A stretch of DNA of 64,000 nt from Planococcus sp. 107-1 (GTDB lineage: Bacteria; Bacillota; Bacilli; Bacillales_A; Planococcaceae): assembly GCF_021513255.1 (NCBI RefSeq), contig NZ_CP090977.1, positions 310,001 through 374,000 on the forward strand, in the 5' to 3' direction. The position numbers and the translations under genes are program-made. The notes under the pieces were generated by a model that had not been told where the DNA came from, searched no databases, and was given only the letters and a program-made list of their open reading frames with translations. Below, piece by piece: positions 50,737 through 58,471 of this stretch. The number at the start of each line of letters is the position of its first letter. The first letter of the stretch is position 1.

Positions 50737-52003
50737 AGATCAAATGGATTTTATTAAACAACATATGAAGCGCAATAAGCTCCGGGTAGCGACAACTATT
50801 TTGGCGGCGATGATGGGTTGTGCCTTCTTGATTATCCTCGCATCTGTTGGGTTCGGCATGCAGAAAACCGTGACGGATCAGGTGCTGGACAATCAGATTG
50901 TAACGGAAATCGAAGTGGCTGGAAGAGAAGATGGCGAGTCGATTACCGATAAAGAAGTAGAAGCGATGAACCAGCTTGCGCATGTAAAAGCAGTGACGGA
51001 CCGGACTTCGCCAAATGCCGAAGCTGTTGCCAAAATAGGCGATCGAAGCGGGTTTGCAGCTACGTCTACTGTTGACATGGAACAAGAACAAAAAGCAGGT
51101 TTGAAACTGGCGGAAGGCAAAATTCCTGCATCGGCTGACGAAGTGATTGTCGGCTATCATTTTGCGCAAAATTTGTTGACTGAAGAAGAGCAGAAAAAAG
51201 CGGATGAAGGCGAGGAAGTCTCGGGCGGATTTGCCGGAAGCCTCATCGGACAAACGTTCCAGTTGGAATTGACTCCTTATGAAGGGGAAAAAGAAGCCGC
51301 TACGTGGGAATTTACAGTTTCAGGAATCAAGGAAGAACCGGGCAAGGATTGGATAACCGACAATACGCTATTGATAGATGATTCGTGGGCTCCTGTGTTC
51401 CAGGAAGAGTTGGCACTAGAAGAAAGCGGGCGCCAAGTTCTTGTTTATGCAGACGATCTGCAAAATGTCTCTACTATCACGCAGACTTTAAAAGACGACG
51501 GCTATTATGTTTACTCGGTTACAGAAGAATTGGGTTCAATGAATATGTTCTTTACCGCTTTGAAAGCGGGATTGATTGTCGTTGGGACCGTTGCAGTCCT
51601 CATCGCTTCCATCGGTATTTTCAACACAATGACGATGGCGGTGACAGAACGGACACGCGAAATCGGCGTCATGAAAGCGATCGGCGCCAAGCCGAAACTG
51701 ATTCAGAAATTATTCCTCATGGAAAGTGCAGCGATCGGCATTATCGGAACAGTGCTCGCTATTTTGGTTTCGTACGGTGTCAGCATGCTCGCCAACTGGA
51801 TTGTACCGAAAATCATCATGACCTCTTTAGGTGAAGATGGGGAGGGAATGGGCGATGTCAATATCCTGATTTCAGTCATCCCTTGGCAATTGGTGCTGAT
51901 TTCTGCTGTCATCAGCATCGGAGTCGCCATGGTATCAGGATGGCGCCCGGCTCGCAAAGCTACTCAAATTGACGTCATTCAAGCTTTGCGCCAGGAATTG
52001 TAA
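50726..52003 (+). CDS. FtsX-like/MacB-type ABC transporter permease
   Basis: The 425-residue protein has one N-terminal helix (LRVATTILAAMMGCAFLIILAS), a MacB-type extracytoplasmic domain (about 45-270), and three C-terminal helices. The FtsX signature is GIFNTMTMAVTERTREIGVMKAIGAKPKLI (in parts), and the terminal region ends GWRPARKATQIDVIQALR. It works with the ATPase encoded immediately upstream. A periplasmic-adaptor gene is absent. Confidence 0.92.
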   Translation: MQFKDQMDFIKQHMKRNKLRVATTILAAMMGCAFLIILASVGFGMQKTVTDQVLDNQIVTEIEVAGREDGESITDKEVEAMNQLAHVKAVTDRTSPNAEAVAKIGDRSGFAATSTVDMEQEQKAGLKLAEGKIPASADEVIVGYHFAQNLLTEEEQKKADEGEEVSGGFAGSLIGQTFQLELTPYEGEKEAATWEFTVSGIKEEPGKDWITDNTLLIDDSWAPVFQEELALEESGRQVLVYADDLQNVSTITQTLKDDGYYVYSVTEELGSMNMFFTALKAGLIVVGTVAVLIASIGIFNTMTMAVTERTREIGVMKAIGAKPKLIQKLFLMESAAIGIIGTVLAILVSYGVSMLANWIVPKIIMTSLGEDGEGMGDVNILISVIPWQLVLISAVISIGVAMVSGWRPARKATQIDVIQALRQEL

Positions 52004-52005
52004 GA

Positions 52006-52071
52006 AAAAACGGATTGCGCAAATAAAGGCAGATATTCTGCAAACAAAACAGTGGATTCCGCAAACAAACT
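52006..52071. repeat. Degenerate short-period TTGCGCAAA / TTCTGCAAA repeats
   Basis: GATTGCGCAAATAAA, TATTCTGCAAACAAA and GATTCCGCAAACAAA recur at 22-24 base spacing between the permease stop and the terminator. Confidence 0.6.
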
Positions 52072-52074
52072 CAT

Positions 52075-52112
52075 AAAAACAGCGTGGTTCTAAGTGAACC
52101 ACGCTGTTTTTT
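52075..52112. terminator. Bidirectional terminator
   Basis: AAAAACAGCGTGGTTC / GAACCACGCTGTTTTTT serves the ABC operon and the convergent peptidase gene. Confidence 0.92.
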
Positions 52113-52667
52113 CTATTCCAGGACATCTTCCGGACGATAGCCTTGCTGCAACTCTTCGATCGACAAGCCGAATGTCATCTCCAAATGCGGATAATCCTTA
52201 AAACGCTGCCAGTCGCCGCCCCAAGCAAACCCTAACTCTTTGCCGATGGCTGCAACTTCGTACCAATCGCGTTCTCCGTTGCCGTTGTCATCTCGCTGAA
52301 TATCCCAAACCACGTCGCCGTTTTCGAGACGCAGTGCAAAATCGATTGCAAGGCCATAATTATGGTAAGATTCGCCGCCGCGCGCATAAGTAACGACATT
52401 GCCGGGGACGCTGCGGCCTTGATTGTGTAAATTATTCTGTTCTTCAGCCGACCGGAATCCGTCCGTGATCAAGATTTCAATGCCGATGCTTTCGGCTTGC
52501 TGAATCAATTGTTCACTTTTTTCAGCTACAATCGGATGCAGTCCGGAAGGTGCCGGCCGGTTTGCCAGTTCTTCCCGGAATGCCCATTCGTTCTGTAGCC
52601 AAACAAACAAAAAACCGCCGAGCACCAATAAAAAAAGAATCGAAACAATGGCTTTCGCTCGCTTCAA
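52113..52667 (-). CDS. M15-family cell-wall peptidase (LAS type, CwlK/VanY-like)
   Basis: The 184-residue form starts at TTG 52667, five bases after GAGGTG; GTG 52676 is an alternative. An N-terminal signal anchor (AIVSILFLLVLGGFLFVWL) is followed by the LAS metallopeptidase domain. Zn ligands and catalytic residues are visible in ITDGFRSAEEQNNLHNQGRS, SYHNYGLAIDFAL (H and D of SxHxxGxAxD) and KDYPHLEMTF (third His). CwlK-type enzymes cleave L-Ala-D-Glu bonds; VanY types cleave D-Ala-D-Ala. It acts outside the membrane on peptidoglycan. Confidence 0.87.
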   Translation of the reverse strand: MKRAKAIVSILFLLVLGGFLFVWLQNEWAFREELANRPAPSGLHPIVAEKSEQLIQQAESIGIEILITDGFRSAEEQNNLHNQGRSVPGNVVTYARGGESYHNYGLAIDFALRLENGDVVWDIQRDDNGNGERDWYEVAAIGKELGFAWGGDWQRFKDYPHLEMTFGLSIEELQQGYRPEDVLE

Positions 52668-52769
52668 ACTGCTCACCTCATCTTCTTTTATTGTAGCAAA
52701 AATCGTTGGAAGAGTATCATCCCAGATTATTTGATAGGATAAGAGAATAGAGTCAAAGGAGGAAGAAGA

Positions 52770-53478
52770 ATGGTTATTGAATTGATGAAATCCCACGCTT
52801 CGGTGCGTGATTATAAAGAAAAGCAGCTGACAAGAGAAGAAGTCAGCGAGTTGATCCAGGCAGCACAGCATGCGGCCACTTCCCATTTTGTCCAAGCTTA
52901 TTCCGTTGTCTGGGTGACGGATCCAGAAAAACGTAAGAAATTGGGGGAGCTCTCACGCAATTCGAAACAGATGGAAGGCGCAGGAGCGGTTTTCCTCATG
53001 TGCGCAGATTACAATCGTTTGAAGCATGCGGGGAGAAATCCAAGGCGAGAAAATTATTTTTGATCAAGCAGAAAATCTGCTGGTCGCTGTTACAGATGTT
53101 GGACTGCTTGCCCAGAATTTAGCTTTGGCTGCTGAATCGAAAGGCTACGGCATCTGCTATATCGGAGGAGTCCGCAACAATATGGAAGCGATCAGCGAAC
53201 TGGTCGGCTTGCCGGAAGGCGTGTTCCCGGTTTACGGTTTGACTGTAGGCGTGCCGAATGAAGGCAATGAAGTGAAACCAAGATTGCCGGTCGAAGCGAT
53301 TCTTCATGAGAACGAATATGATGAAGCGAAATATGAAACTTTGCTCCCTGCATATGATGCAGCGATTCAGGAATATTACGAGCGCCGCAGCACCAATCAG
53401 AAGTCAGAGACGTGGACGCAGCAAATGGCGAATTTCCTGAAGCGCGCATCGCCAAGACTTAAAAGACGTATTGGCTAA
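52770..53478 (+). pseudogene. NADPH-dependent flavin/nitroreductase (NfsA/FRP type), frameshifted
   Basis: The first frame has the FMN-binding N-terminus VIELMKSHASVRDYKEKQLT, the SSHFVQAYSVVWVTD-like region (TSHFVQAYSVVWV) and CADYNRLKHAG. The match continues in the next frame with GEIQGEKIIFDQAENLLVAV, then ALAAESKGYGICYIGGVRNN to the stop at 53478. Removing one G from the G4 run 53030-53033 restores KHAGEIQGEK. The family uses NADPH and FMN to reduce nitroaromatics, quinones and flavins in the cytoplasm as a dimer. GGAGGAAG precedes the ATG. Divergent from the peptidase gene. Sequencing error likely. Confidence 0.85.
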
Positions 53479-53531
53479 AAAAGGCTACTTATTCAAATAA
53501 ATCATAAACAGTTCTTAAGAGGAGGATGGAT

Positions 53532-54146
53532 ATGAACATTACCATTTTTGGCGCAACCGGCCGTGTCGGCCAAGAAATTTTAAAGCAGGCGTTAGCGGAG
53601 GGACATCACGTAAAAGCATTAGCACGTTCGCCTAAACTGGAAGACCATGAAAACTTGGAAACAATGGCAGGCGATGTACGCAATCAAGAAGATATCGAAC
53701 GGGCTGTAGAAGGCGCCGACTTGGTTTTTAGTGCACTGGGAACGGACCGGACGACGACTTTGTCAGAAGCCATTCCATTCATTAAAGCGGCGATGGAAAA
53801 AGAGGGCATCAAACGTTTGATTACGATTGGAACGGCAGGGATCTTGAATAGCCGGCTGACACCTGGCGTATTGCGATACCAAGGCGGCGATTCCAACCGC
53901 AAATTGACGTTTGCTGCAGAAGAACATGAGAAGGTTTTCCGTTTGCTCGAAGCGTCTGAATTGGACTGGACGATTGTCTGCCCGACGTATTTGCCGGACG
54001 GAGAAGCGCGCGGCAATTACCGGACAGAAAAAGATTTTCTCCCGGAAGAAGGCAGAGAAATCACAGTCGGCGACACAGCTGATTTTGCGTATAAGCAAAT
54101 GGAAAGCGCGGAGTTCTTCAAAACCCGTGTCGGAATTTCCTATTGA
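53532..54146 (+). CDS. NAD(P)-binding protein, atypical SDR (YwnB-like)
   Basis: The start at 53532 (MNITIFGATGRVGQEIL) follows GAGGAGG by six bases. The 204-residue protein has the atypical-SDR loop GATGRVG at about 7-13, the Asp-binding MAGDVRNQEDI, VFSALGTDRTTT and SELDWTIVCPTYLPDG. This matches the NAD(P)H-binding/YwnB group, which includes flavin reductase-like and quinone-sensing proteins; the substrate is unknown. Its stop overlaps the TTG start of the hydrolase that follows. Confidence 0.88.
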   Translation: MNITIFGATGRVGQEILKQALAEGHHVKALARSPKLEDHENLETMAGDVRNQEDIERAVEGADLVFSALGTDRTTTLSEAIPFIKAAMEKEGIKRLITIGTAGILNSRLTPGVLRYQGGDSNRKLTFAAEEHEKVFRLLEASELDWTIVCPTYLPDGEARGNYRTEKDFLPEEGREITVGDTADFAYKQMESAEFFKTRVGISY

Positions 54147-54886
54147 GTGCGGAGAAAAGTAAGGCGAAAAAATGGACCATTCGGATTTTGCTTGGTTTTA
54201 TTGTGTTGATTGCTTTGATCGTTATCGGCTTTATCGTCTATAGCCAATTCGATTACGGGCCAAGTGAAATTCTGGAAGAACAAGTCGATCTCGAAGCGGT
54301 TGAACGGGATGACCAAGGACTCATCTTCATGCCGGAAGATTCGAATGGCCAAGGCCTTATCCTTTATCAAGGGGCAAAAGTGGAAGCGGAAGCTTATGCG
54401 TATCTTGGCAAGAAACTGAGCGAGCAAGGCTACACGGTGTCGATTCCGGATCTGCCGCTGAAATTCGGGATTTTTGGAGTGGATAAAGCAGAAGCGGTAA
54501 TCGCGGATTATCCGGAAATCGGTTCTTGGTTTATCGGCGGCCATTCGCTTGGCGGAGTTGCGGCTGCGATGTATGCCGATGAGCATCAAAATGAATTGGC
54601 GGGCTTATTTTTCCTAGGCTCTTATCCTTCAGGTGACTTTGCTCTAAGCGATTTGCCGATGCTGTCGGTTTATGGTGAAAACGATGGTTTGACGCTTTTG
54701 GATGATATTGAGAACAATCGCATCCTATTTTCAGCCAATAGTGAATTTGTTGGGATTCCTGGAGGCAACCATGCCCAGTTCGGGCTCTACGGCGAACAAA
54801 AAGGCGATAATCCGGCAGATATCCAGCCGCTTGAACAGCAGGATTTGGTTGTCGAGGCATTGCTGAATTGGATGGAAGACAAATGA
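54143..54886 (+). CDS. Membrane-anchored alpha/beta hydrolase
   Basis: The 247-residue protein starts at TTG 54143 overlapping the previous stop. An N-terminal transmembrane helix (IRILLGFIVLIALIVIGFIVYS) anchors an alpha/beta hydrolase domain facing outward. The nucleophile elbow is GGHSLGG (Ser at about 136), the acid is in VYGENDGLT and the His in PGGNHAQFG. It carries the catalytic triad of esterases or lipases; the substrate is unknown. Cotranslated with the NAD-binding protein. Confidence 0.87.
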   Translation: MSAEKSKAKKWTIRILLGFIVLIALIVIGFIVYSQFDYGPSEILEEQVDLEAVERDDQGLIFMPEDSNGQGLILYQGAKVEAEAYAYLGKKLSEQGYTVSIPDLPLKFGIFGVDKAEAVIADYPEIGSWFIGGHSLGGVAAAMYADEHQNELAGLFFLGSYPSGDFALSDLPMLSVYGENDGLTLLDDIENNRILFSANSEFVGIPGGNHAQFGLYGEQKGDNPADIQPLEQQDLVVEALLNWMEDK

Positions 54887-54932
54887 AAAAAGGATCTGGA
54901 AGTCAGTAAACTGGCGGCCAGATCCTTTTTAT
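54886..54932 (+). terminator. Rho-independent terminator
   Basis: AAAAAAGGATCTGG / CCAGATCCTTTTT with a 19-base loop ends the hydrolase gene. Confidence 0.85.
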
Positions 54933-54960
54933 TTTTAGAGAACAGCCTTCGCTTTTCGTT

Positions 54961-55080
54961 GTCCAGACTTCGGCTGCTAGCCCCTCGAGGTCGCTTCAGT
55001 CTTATCAGCAATGGCAAAACCGCCATTACCGCTAAGACCTCCAGCGCTTGTCGGGGCTAACGAGCTGCCTTCGCTTTTCT
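54961..55080 (+). repeat. Palindromic intergenic element, type II copy
   Basis: This 120-base unit begins GTCCAGACTTCGGCTG and ends GCTGCCTTCGCTTTTCT. Internally AATGGC / GCCATT, TCTTA / TAAGA and AGCCCC / GGGGCT pair as nested stems, so the whole unit folds into one long imperfect hairpin. It differs from the copy at 55205 at only three positions. A fragment of another element end (CTTCGCTTTTCG) precedes it. Confidence 0.88.
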
Positions 55081-55083
55081 AGT

Positions 55084-55202
55084 GTCCAGACTCCAGCGGC
55101 CAAGTTCTCGGGTCATAAGTCGTCTCGCCTGTGCGGCACAAAACGCCGCTTCGGCAATTCGCCTTATGTCCGTCGAACTTAAATGGCCGCTTCCGCTTTT
55201 CG
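55084..55202 (+). repeat. Palindromic intergenic element, type I copy
   Basis: It contains GTCCAGACTCCAGCGGCC, TTCTCGGGTCATAAG, CTGTGCGGCA, CGCCGCTTCGG, CCTTATG and the end GCTTCCGCTTTTCG. It matches 44485-44606 and 12266-12386 and is sandwiched between two type II copies. Confidence 0.85.
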
Positions 55203-55204
55203 TT

Positions 55205-55324
55205 GTCCAGACTCCGGCAGCTAGCCCCTCGAGGTCGCTTCAGTCTTATCAGCAATGGCAAAACCGCCATTACCGCTAAGACCTCCAGCGCTTGTCGGGG
55301 CTGACGAGCTGCCTTCGCTTTTCT
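55205..55324 (+). repeat. Palindromic intergenic element, type II copy
   Basis: It is nearly identical to 54961-55080 (three substitutions in 120 bases). It ends two bases before the stop codon of the convergent ABC-2 permease gene. Confidence 0.88.
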
Positions 55325-55326
55325 AT

Positions 55327-56271
55327 TTAAGCAGTAACGTCTCTTCTTGAAAATGTCCAATAGCTGACGGCCATGAAAATGAGGAAGTAAACGGCCAGTA
55401 CAATAAGCGACATGGTCATGGTGATATCCGGTACGGGCATAAATCCGGTGTAGAATTGGGTTAAATCCGTATGGGTGAACAAATAGTATTTGACGACTTC
55501 GTAATTAGCGAGTAAATAGACGGCTTGGATTCCGGTGAACATCAGGAAAATCGATAAGCCGATTGCAAGGGAGCTGGAACGGAAAACGGTGCCGAGCATG
55601 AAGGCGAAAGTTCCGATGATCCAGACGCTTGCAAAACTTAAAGCGGCCATTTTCAACGCTTCGATCCAATAAGATCCTTCAACGACTTCTGAGCCGTTCC
55701 AGACAAGGAAAGTCCCGTCGCCGATGCCGAAGAAAATCAATCCTGCGAGTGCGCTAACGGCGATTGTTAAAATAGAGAGCAGAATCGCATAGATCATAGT
55801 AGTGATGTATTTAGAAGTTAATATTTTCCACCTTTTAACAGGGCGAGTCAACAACATTTTGATGGTGCCTTGAGAAAACTCTGAAGCGACTATCCCTGCA
55901 GCTATAATCACGGTAAACAGCGTGACGAGAGACAGCATCGCATGAGCATCGATTACTTGCTGCTGCATGCTTGTATATTCAAAAGCAGGGACTTCATTTG
56001 CAAGGCGATATTCCGCAATTGCTGCTTGGCCTTCGTAATAGTCTTTTTGCTGGCCGCTAAGATTCGGGTCCATCAACATCGCTTCTGCATTAGCCTGTTG
56101 ATTGGCAGCCACTTCTTGCCACGTTTCTTCTTCATTGACCATCATGCTGGAATTGACCCATTTCGTAATGCCCATCGATGCGAACAAAATGACAACCAGC
56201 AAAGCGGCCATGATCCAGCTTGTTTTCTTGCTCCATAATTTCATCCATTCATTTTGAATGAGTTTCAGCAA
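55327..56271 (-). CDS. ABC-2 type transporter permease
   Basis: The 314-residue form starts at TTG 56271, eight bases after GGAGG; a GTG three codons earlier sits on that site. Six transmembrane helices are visible (WIMAALLVVILFASMGITKW near the start, ALLSILTIAVSALAGLIFFG and others) around a large extracytoplasmic loop with a coiled region (NQQANAEAMLMDPNLSGQQKDYYE). The KMLLTRPVKRWKILTSKY segment is the conserved cytoplasmic coupling region. It forms an exporter with the ATPase encoded upstream, with which it overlaps. Substrate unknown. Confidence 0.9.
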   Translation of the reverse strand: MLKLIQNEWMKLWSKKTSWIMAALLVVILFASMGITKWVNSSMMVNEEETWQEVAANQQANAEAMLMDPNLSGQQKDYYEGQAAIAEYRLANEVPAFEYTSMQQQVIDAHAMLSLVTLFTVIIAAGIVASEFSQGTIKMLLTRPVKRWKILTSKYITTMIYAILLSILTIAVSALAGLIFFGIGDGTFLVWNGSEVVEGSYWIEALKMAALSFASVWIIGTFAFMLGTVFRSSSLAIGLSIFLMFTGIQAVYLLANYEVVKYYLFTHTDLTQFYTGFMPVPDITMTMSLIVLAVYFLIFMAVSYWTFSRRDVTA

Positions 56272-57172
56272 TTTGGCCACCTCCGGTCATTTCAAGGAAT
56301 TGATCTTCAAGCGTTGCGCGATGCGGTTGAACAGCATAGATTTTCGCACCGGCAGAGACGAGCATATTAACGGCTCCAGGAATGTGCTGCGATTCCGTAT
56401 CGATCAAATAGCCTTTGTCATGCGCAGTAACCGGGAAGCCGGCGCCGCTCAAAACTTCGAGTGCCAGTTCATTTGGTTCCGCATGAATATAATAGCGCGA
56501 AACATTGAGTTCTTTGACGTTCTTGATATCAATCAGTTCGCCATTTTGAATCACGGCAATCCGGTCGCATAATAATTCGATTTCTGATAAAAGATGGCTG
56601 GAAACAAAAACAGCGACGCCATTTTCGCTTGCGACTTTTTGCAGGTACATTCGGAATTCCCGGATGCCTGCGGGGTCCAGGCCATTTGTCGGTTCGTCCA
56701 GGATCAAAAATTTCGGGTCATGCAAAAGTGCCTGTGCAAGGCCGAGCCGCTGCCGCATTCCGAGAGAATAGGAACTGACTTTTTCGTTGATGCGATTCTG
56801 CATGCCGACTTGTTGGACGACTTCATCAATGCGTTTTTTGGAAATCCCTTTGTGCATTCGGGAAAAATGCAAAAGGTTTTTGTAGCCGGTCATGTACTTG
56901 TACATTTCCGGATTTTCAACAATTACCCCGACTTTCTGAATGCTTTCTTCAAAGTTGGATTGGATTGATTGTCCATCAATGAATACTTCGCCTTCTGTCG
57001 GGCGCATCAATCCGACCATCATGCGAATGGTCGTCGTTTTACCGGCGCCATTTGGCCCGAGAAAACCAGTGATTTGGCCTTTATATAAGTCGAGGCTCAG
57101 ATTCTTAATGATATTCTTCTTTCCAATTGTTTTCGAAAGATTCTTGATCTGCACAATCGGTTTTTCTGTCAT
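56249..57172 (-). CDS. ABC-2 type transporter ATP-binding protein
   Basis: The 307-residue ATPase has Walker A GPNGAGKTT (about 38-46), Q-loop VIVENPEMYKYM, signature SYSLGMRQRLGLAQALL, Walker B LILDEPTNGLDPAG and H-loop VFVSSHLLSE. The C-terminal 85-residue extension (NELALEVLSGAGFPVTAHDKG) is typical of BcrA/CcmA-type exporters for peptides or antibiotics. The start is ATG 57172. It overlaps the permease start by 23 bases and both are transcribed leftward. Confidence 0.93.
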   Translation of the reverse strand: MTEKPIVQIKNLSKTIGKKNIIKNLSLDLYKGQITGFLGPNGAGKTTTIRMMVGLMRPTEGEVFIDGQSIQSNFEESIQKVGVIVENPEMYKYMTGYKNLLHFSRMHKGISKKRIDEVVQQVGMQNRINEKVSSYSLGMRQRLGLAQALLHDPKFLILDEPTNGLDPAGIREFRMYLQKVASENGVAVFVSSHLLSEIELLCDRIAVIQNGELIDIKNVKELNVSRYYIHAEPNELALEVLSGAGFPVTAHDKGYLIDTESQHIPGAVNMLVSAGAKIYAVQPHRATLEDQFLEMTGGGQIAETHSK

Positions 57173-57354
57173 CTTCTTCCACCCGCTTTCCGCAGCTTGA
57201 TTCCGCTGCGTGTGTCATTATGTATTAACGATTGAAGAGGCCTGAAGTTTCAAAAATCCCTTTCTTATTCAACAGATGGAATGAAAATAAAAGCATAAAC
57301 AAATTGAAAAGGGGAATAAGGAGACTAGAAACCAGGAAATCGGAGGGATCGATC

Positions 57355-57753
57355 ATGAAGGAACTTCAAGACAAAGAGCAGATCTTAATGGCCTATTACA
57401 CGCAATACTATACAGCGGCCACGACCGAAGATGTAGCCGCGCTCGATGAGCGGCTATCCCAAGGGATTGGCAAAGATCGGTATGAAGAAGCAATGAATGA
57501 ATTGAAAGAAGAAGGGCTTATTAATGGACTGGCTCTAGTAAAAGAAGAAGAGGGTGAGGGTCCGCCCCTTCCGATGGCAACCAATGAAGGAATGCTTTAC
57601 ATCAATAACACCCTAAATCTTCAATCCGATGCAGTAGAGGACCATCAATTGGATTACTTGGACAATAATCTAAAAACAAGCGGATTGGAATTGACCTTGG
57701 AACCCGTCAAAACCTATATAGAAGAAACGGTTCGCCAACAAAAGGAAATGTGA
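57355..57753 (+). CDS. Cytoplasmic acidic protein of unknown function
   Basis: The start at 57355 follows CGGAGGG by seven bases; earlier in-frame codons are leader. The 132-residue protein (KELQDKEQILMAYYTQYYTA; DERLSQGIGKDRYEEAMNEL; MLYINNTLNLQSDAVEDHQL) is acidic, mostly helical and lacks membrane segments. The DERYEEAMNELKEEGLING-like pattern resembles a winged-helix protein without clear family assignment. Monocistronic with a terminator. Confidence 0.68.
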   Translation: MKELQDKEQILMAYYTQYYTAATTEDVAALDERLSQGIGKDRYEEAMNELKEEGLINGLALVKEEEGEGPPLPMATNEGMLYINNTLNLQSDAVEDHQLDYLDNNLKTSGLELTLEPVKTYIEETVRQQKEM

Positions 57754-57768
57754 GATTGAATAAAATAG

Positions 57769-57811
57769 AAATCGCGGCATTGCTTTTGTAGAGCGACGCC
57801 GCGGTTTTTTT
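57769..57811 (+). terminator. Rho-independent terminator
   Basis: AATCGCGGC / GCCGCGGTT with a 19-base loop and seven T ends the small acidic protein gene. Confidence 0.8.
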
Positions 57812-57919
57812 ACGTTTAACTTCACTTCGTTTCAAATGTTAAGAAACTGTGAAAAAGATAACTTCCTCTTTTGTTTTGATAAATTATGTTTATAATGCTT
57901 ATATTGGGGGGATGAGCAT

Positions 57920-58162
57920 ATGAATCATTTTTCGATAACAGAAATTAAAGAACGCAATAGTAAATCAGCTCAAGCAATCGGCTTCTTGATTGCCGGAATT
58001 CTTGCCGCGCTCGTCTATGGAATTATCCAACTGTCATTGCCGGCCTTTTTGTTGGCACTTGTTTTCGCCGTCAATCTTTCCTTGGAAACCCGCGAATACA
58101 AAAAGAGCTACAAGATTGAATTGGAAGCTGCAAAATATAATGAAGACAACCTGAATTCTTAA
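57920..58162 (+). CDS. Small membrane protein of unknown function
   Basis: The 80-residue protein has two adjacent hydrophobic segments (AIGFLIAGILAALVYGIIQL and PAFLLALVFAVNLSL) flanked by charged ends. The ATG follows GGGGGGATGAG, and a TATAAT-like box lies about 30 bases upstream. No family is recognised. Confidence 0.6.
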   Translation: MNHFSITEIKERNSKSAQAIGFLIAGILAALVYGIIQLSLPAFLLALVFAVNLSLETREYKKSYKIELEAAKYNEDNLNS

Positions 58163-58175
58163 TCACGTATAAAAG

Positions 58176-58210
58176 AAAAGCCGCCCGTCCAAAATGGACA
58201 GGCGGCTTTT
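58176..58210. terminator. Bidirectional terminator
   Basis: AAAAGCCGCC-CGTCC / GGACAGGCGGCTTTT lies between two convergent small membrane-protein genes. Confidence 0.88.
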
Positions 58211-58216
58211 CCCGCT

Positions 58217-58471
58217 TTAAAGTTCGAAAATGAAAAATGCCAGGAAAATCGTGATGACGACGATAAAATTGGTCGCCATCGCCCCTTTTTTGCCGATCGG
58301 CTTTTCGAGGGAAGGGAAGCGGTCGATAAGTTTCATCAGTCCAGCAATCAAGCCGACGATCAGCAGCAAATTCACGATTAAATGCATATCGTAGATTTTT
58401 ACATCTATAAAGCGGATGAAGATTACGGTAAAAGCGAGCACGATGCCGTTGGCGAGATTTTTCCGTGTCAT
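58217..58471 (-). CDS. Small multi-span membrane protein of unknown function
   Basis: The 84-residue protein has three hydrophobic segments (ANGIVLAFTVIFIRFI, HLIVNLLLIVGLIAGLMKLI and FIVVITIFLAFFIF) with KPIGKKGA between the second and third. Its start overlaps the stop of the methyltransferase gene by four bases (ATGA), so it is translationally coupled to it. No family is recognised. Confidence 0.65.
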   Translation of the reverse strand: MTRKNLANGIVLAFTVIFIRFIDVKIYDMHLIVNLLLIVGLIAGLMKLIDRFPSLEKPIGKKGAMATNFIVVITIFLAFFIFEL

